Shown here: positions 6,058 to 8,647 of the stretch, piece after piece
Numbering within the stretch: position 1 is the first letter of the stretch
How the letters are laid out: each line of letters starts with the position of its first letter
Assembly: GCA_031286085.1 (NCBI GenBank)
Contig: JAITUX010000030.1
Location: 1-8,647 of the forward strand
Length of the DNA: 8,647 nucleotides
Origin: Candidatus Adiutrix sp.
GTDB taxonomy: Bacteria > Desulfobacterota > Desulfarculia > Adiutricales > Adiutricaceae
Direction of reading: 5' to 3'
Position numbers and translations under genes: made by a program
The notes under the pieces: generated by a model
The model's database searches: none
What the model saw: only the letters and a program-made list of their open reading frames with translations
What the model was told of the DNA's origin: nothing

Positions 6058-7080
6058 ATGGCCTTGATTGAGATAAGCGGCCTGGTCAAGACTTTCGGCC
6101 GGGGCTCCCAGGCGGTCGAGGCCATAAAGGGGGTGGACCTTTCGGTGGAACCCGGGGAGATATTCGGGATAGTCGGCGCCTCCGGCGCCGGCAAAAGCAC
6201 CCTCATCCGCTGCCTGAACCGCCTGGAAAAGCCCACCGCCGGCCGGGTGGTGGTGGACGGCCGGGACATGACGAACCTCCCCGAAAAGGAACTGCGCCAG
6301 GCCCGCCGGGAAATGGGCATGATCTTCCAGCACTTCAACCTTCTCTCCTCCCGCACCGCGGCCGGCAACGTGGCCTTCCCCCTGGAGGCGGCCGGCCGGC
6401 CGAAGGGGGAGACAGGCCCCCGGGTGGCGGAACTCCTGGATTTGGTGGGCCTGACCGACAAGGCCGGGGCCTACCCGGCCCAGCTTTCCGGCGGCCAGAA
6501 GCAAAGGGTGGGCATAGCCCGAGCCCTGGCCAACAACCCCAAAGTGCTCCTCTGCGACGAGGCCACCAGCGCCCTGGACCCCCAGACCACCCTCTCCATC
6601 CTGGCCCTCATCAAGGACATCCAGAGCCGCCTGGGCCTCACGGTGGTGCTCATCACCCATGAAATGACGGTGATCACGGAAATCTGCGACCGGGTGGCGG
6701 TGATGGAGGCCGGCCGCATCGTGGAAGCCGGCCCGGTCCTGGACATCTTCGCCAACCCCCGCCACCCCGCCTCCAGCGGTTTCGTGGAGGCCGTGGTCGG
6801 CCGCCGGAACCAGGAAACCGGCTACCAGCCCAAGGGGGTGCTGGTGCGGGTCTTCTTCCTGGGCGCCGCCGCCAGGGAGCCCCTGGTGGCCAGCCTGGTC
6901 CGGCTCTTCGCGGTGGAACCGAACATACTCCAGGCCCACATCGACCACATCAAGGGCACGGCCTTCGGCACCCTGGTGATGGATATGACGGGCGGGGCGG
7001 AGAGCTGCCGGGAGGCCCTGAACTTTCTCCGCGCCCAGAACCTTAAGCTGGAGGTGCTGGCCAATGCTCCTGACGCCTAG
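6058..7080 (+). CDS. metN: Methionine ABC importer ATP-binding protein MetN
   Basis: This 340-residue cytoplasmic ATPase powers D/L-methionine uptake with MetI and MetQ. Motifs in order are Walker A GASGAGKST (40-48), Q-loop Q91, signature LSGGQKQR (143-150), Walker B VLLCDE (163-168, catalytic E168), D-loop SALD (171-174) and H-loop H201. Residues about 262-335 (from VLVRVFFLG on) fit the C-terminal NIL domain, which in E. coli MetN binds methionine and shuts the transporter off when the cell is replete. Its presence separates MetN from other amino-acid ABC ATPases. The length matches the family (~340). ATG 6058 has AGGA 6 nt upstream. The 3' end overlaps metI by 17 nt. Confidence 0.95.
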   Translation: MALIEISGLVKTFGRGSQAVEAIKGVDLSVEPGEIFGIVGASGAGKSTLIRCLNRLEKPTAGRVVVDGRDMTNLPEKELRQARREMGMIFQHFNLLSSRTAAGNVAFPLEAAGRPKGETGPRVAELLDLVGLTDKAGAYPAQLSGGQKQRVGIARALANNPKVLLCDEATSALDPQTTLSILALIKDIQSRLGLTVVLITHEMTVITEICDRVAVMEAGRIVEAGPVLDIFANPRHPASSGFVEAVVGRRNQETGYQPKGVLVRVFFLGAAAREPLVASLVRLFAVEPNILQAHIDHIKGTAFGTLVMDMTGGAESCREALNFLRAQNLKLEVLANAPDA

Positions 7081-7732
7081 CGAATGGGCCATGCTCAAGA
7101 CGAGCTCCCTGGAATCCCTCTACATGGTCTCGGTCTCGGCCCTTTTGACCGCCCTGGCCGGGATCCCCTTAGGCGTCCTCCTGGTGGTCTGCCGCCAGGG
7201 GCATATACTGGAGAACCGGCCCCTCTCCCGGAGCCTGGCCTTCCTGGTCAACGCCACCAGGTCCATACCCTTCCCCATCTTCATAGTCTTCGTCATGCCC
7301 CTGACCCGGCTTCTGGCCGGCACCAGCATAGGCACCACGGCCACCATAGTGCCCCTGACCCTGGGCGCGGTGGTCTTCATGGCCCGCCTGGCCGAAACGG
7401 CCCTCCTGGAAGTGCCCTTCGGGGTCATAGAGGCGGCCCAGACGGCCGGGGCCTCCAACCGGCAGATAATCTGGAGGGTGCTTTTGCCCGAGGCCCGGGC
7501 CGGCCTCATCATGGCCGTGACCATAACCATCATAACCCTGGTCAGCTATTCGGCCATGGCCGGCTACATAGGCGGCGGCGGCCTGGGCGACCTGGCCATC
7601 CGCTACGGCTACCAGCGCTACCAGACCCGCATAATGCTGGTCACGGTGGCCCTGCTCATAGCGGCGGTCCAGGCCATCCAGGCCCTGGGCGACCTCCTGG
7701 TGCGCGGAATCTCCTGGCGCCGCCAGGGCTAA
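7064..7732 (+). CDS. metI: Methionine ABC importer permease MetI
   Basis: This 222-residue inner-membrane permease has about five helices (about 20-42, 57-84, 90-108, 147-165, 190-210). The EAA coupling loop EAAQTAGASNRQIIW (123-137) and following LLPEA contact MetN. The signature SAMAGYIGGGGLGDLAIRYG (163-182) is typical of MetI. ATG 7064 lies within the metN 3' end and has GGAGGT 8 nt upstream, which decides this start over the in-frame ATG at 7091. Isoleucine is often ATA here, about ten codons by my reading, against the strong G/C third-position preference elsewhere. Length agrees with E. coli MetI (217). Confidence 0.95.
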   Translation: MLLTPSEWAMLKTSSLESLYMVSVSALLTALAGIPLGVLLVVCRQGHILENRPLSRSLAFLVNATRSIPFPIFIVFVMPLTRLLAGTSIGTTATIVPLTLGAVVFMARLAETALLEVPFGVIEAAQTAGASNRQIIWRVLLPEARAGLIMAVTITIITLVSYSAMAGYIGGGGLGDLAIRYGYQRYQTRIMLVTVALLIAAVQAIQALGDLLVRGISWRRQG

Positions 7733-7810
7733 AGCCGGGGCCGCCGGTCCCCGGGCCCCATAGCCGGCCGAAGCCCCGGGTCAATGGCGTGACGGCCTGG
7801 CCGAAGCGGG

Positions 7811-7917
7811 GCGGAGTCGGATGAAAGACCGTCATTCCCGCGCAAGCGGGAATTCAGAATAAGCGATTCCCAAGAACCAGGAGGCCGCGAAGGCGGCCCC
7901 CGACCCACCGACTCCGC
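7811..7917. repeat. 107-bp segment bounded by 10-bp inverted repeats
   Basis: GCGGAGTCGG (7811-7820) is the exact reverse complement of CCGACTCCGC (7908-7917). Between them lie a palindrome (7834-7853) and a 6-bp hairpin, GGCCGC-GAAG-GCGGCC (7883-7898). The whole could fold as an RNA with a closing stem and two arms, or be a small MITE-like insertion with terminal inverted repeats. No flanking target-site duplication is obvious. Confidence 0.45.
7834..7853. repeat. dRS3/REP-like palindrome ATTCCCGC-GCAA-GCGGGAAT
   Basis: This perfect 8-bp stem with a GCAA loop is preceded by GTC and followed by TCAGAA. The ATTCCC-N8-GGGAAT pattern is that of neisserial dRS3 units, and similar gtcattcccgcgnaagcgggaat repeats are dispersed in many proteobacterial intergenic regions. 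It is probably one copy of a dispersed extragenic repeat, and GCAA is a stable tetraloop in RNA. Confidence 0.7.
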
Positions 7918-7943
7918 GGAACGGAGAGAAAGGCAATAAGGAA

Positions 7944-8647
7944 ATGCGGAAAATTTTTGCGGCCGTCCTGGCCGCCGCGGCCCTGATTCTTTCGGCTTCC
8001 CCGGCCCTCCGGGCCCAGGACAGGATCACGGTCGGCACCACCTCCGGCGCCGACGTGGAAATCCTGGAAAAGGCCCGCGACGCGGCCGCCAAAAACGGCC
8101 TGACCGTGGAAATCAAAGAGTTCAGCGACTATGTGCGCCCCAACCTGGCCCTGGCCGACAAGGAAATCGATCTCAACGCCTTCCAGCACATTCCCTACCT
8201 GGAGAGCTTCAAGAAGGAAAGGAACCTGGATTTGGTGAGCATCGGCACGACCTACGTTTCGCCCATCGGCTTTTTTTCAAAGAAAATAAAGTCGCTGGAT
8301 GAACTGAAAAAGGGCGACCGCCTGGCCGTGCCCAACGACCCCACCAACGGCGGGCGGGCCCTGCTCCTCCTGCAGAAGGCCGGCTTCATCAAGGTGGACC
8401 CCAAGGCCGGCCTGACCGCCACCCCCAACGACATAACGGAAAACAGGCTGGAACTCAAGATCATCGAGGTTGACGCGGCCCAGACCCCCCGGAGCCTGGA
8501 GGACGTGGCCGCGGCGGCCATCAACAACACCTTCGCCATCCCGGCCGGGCTCATACCGGTCAAGGACGCCATCTACCTGGAAGACGCCGATTCCCCCTAC
8601 GTCAACATCATCGTGGCCCGGAACGGGGAGCAGGACAACCCCCTGTT
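7944..8647 (+). CDS. metQ: Methionine-binding protein MetQ (NlpA family), 3' end cut by window
   Basis: The first 234 residues of the substrate-binding component are present; the family is usually ~270, so roughly 30-40 residues lie beyond the edge. A Sec signal peptide is clear: MRK, a hydrophobic core (about 4-18), and a likely signal peptidase I site after ALRA (residue 24). There is no Cys, so no lipobox, although E. coli MetQ and many relatives are lipoproteins. This copy would be a soluble periplasmic protein. NlpA-family landmarks are EFSDYVRPN (59-67), DLNAFQHIPYLE (76-87), VPNDPTNGGRALLLL (129-143) and EVDAAQTPRSLEDV (175-188), followed by INNTFA (193-198). ATG 7944 has AAAGG 10 nt upstream and an AAGGA directly adjoining. 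It is the third gene after metN and metI, which supports methionine as ligand. Confidence 0.93.
   Translation, partial: MRKIFAAVLAAAALILSASPALRAQDRITVGTTSGADVEILEKARDAAAKNGLTVEIKEFSDYVRPNLALADKEIDLNAFQHIPYLESFKKERNLDLVSIGTTYVSPIGFFSKKIKSLDELKKGDRLAVPNDPTNGGRALLLLQKAGFIKVDPKAGLTATPNDITENRLELKIIEVDAAQTPRSLEDVAAAAINNTFAIPAGLIPVKDAIYLEDADSPYVNIIVARNGEQDNPL

Larger units (their letters stand above)
7733..7943. other. metI-metQ spacer with GC-rich inverted repeats
   Basis: This is 211 bp without a gene inside an otherwise tightly packed operon. The first part is very GC-rich, with complementary CCGGGGC (7735-7741) and GCCCCGG (7773-7779), and GGGGCC/GGCCCC (7737-7742/7754-7759). These could fold, but no U-tract follows, so I do not call a terminator. 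The second part holds the nested repeats listed separately. No convincing sigma70 promoter for metQ was found. The folds may instead stabilise or separate metQ mRNA, since binding proteins are usually made in excess over the transporter. Confidence 0.5.

Noticed and set aside
5862..6461. N-terminal extension of RuvX upstream of 5861
   Set aside because: It is antisense to metN and crosses the divergent promoters. RuvX homology begins at MRVLALDVG.
5833..7098. 421-codon minus-strand open frame antisense to metN
   Set aside because: MetN motifs on the plus strand are complete. The antisense product is low-complexity and His/Gly/Ala-rich, as expected from high GC third positions.
7735..7779. 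Intrinsic terminator after metI
   Set aside because: GC-rich stems are possible but no U-run follows, and metQ downstream belongs to the same pathway.

Overview
The window is GC-rich, with compact, overlapping genes, and looks like part of a Gram-negative chromosome. It carries both LPS-export permeases (LptF, LptG), MltG, RuvX, a periplasmic methionine-binding protein and a PPi-type phosphofructokinase. A deltaproteobacterial (Desulfobacterota-like) host is my best guess. It rests on gene content and style only and is not proven. Isoleucine is often encoded by ATA, which is unusual at this base composition. I saw no transposase, phage, CRISPR, tRNA or rRNA genes.

Layout. On the minus strand, 31-1158 encodes a phosphofructokinase whose two specificity residues (Asp124, Lys144) are those of PPi-dependent enzymes. 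An AT-rich divergent spacer (1159-1316) separates it from a 28-residue single-membrane-helix microprotein on the plus strand (1317-1403). A perfect 19-bp inverted repeat at 1422-1462 can terminate transcription from both sides. The minus strand from 5861 down to 1469 is one tightly coupled operon: ruvX, mltG, lptF, a chimeric lptG/lptF ORF, then lptG. It has a good sigma70-type promoter at 5923-5951. A palindrome sits between this operon and the divergent metN promoter. The plus strand then carries metN, metI and metQ, a methionine ABC importer. metQ runs off the window edge, and a 211-bp spacer with nested inverted repeats lies between metI and metQ.

The most unusual structure is in the LPS-export part. 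About 431-434 bp spanning the lptF 3' end and the lptG 5' end has been tandemly duplicated. This leaves a complete extra ORF (2551-2985, 144 aa) whose N-terminal half is LptG and whose C-terminal half is LptF. The recombination point is an 11-bp identity present in the same codon phase in both genes, so the fusion is in frame, and the 4-nt GTGA stop/start overlap is reproduced at both junctions. The two copies differ at 21 positions plus a 3-bp indel by my count, so this is not a recent or assembly-made duplicate.

How the genes work together: ruvX (RNA processing/resolvase-like), mltG (terminates glycan strand growth) and lptFG (LPS extraction from the inner membrane) form a housekeeping envelope cluster. 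MetNIQ takes up D/L-methionine. PFK serves glycolysis or gluconeogenesis.
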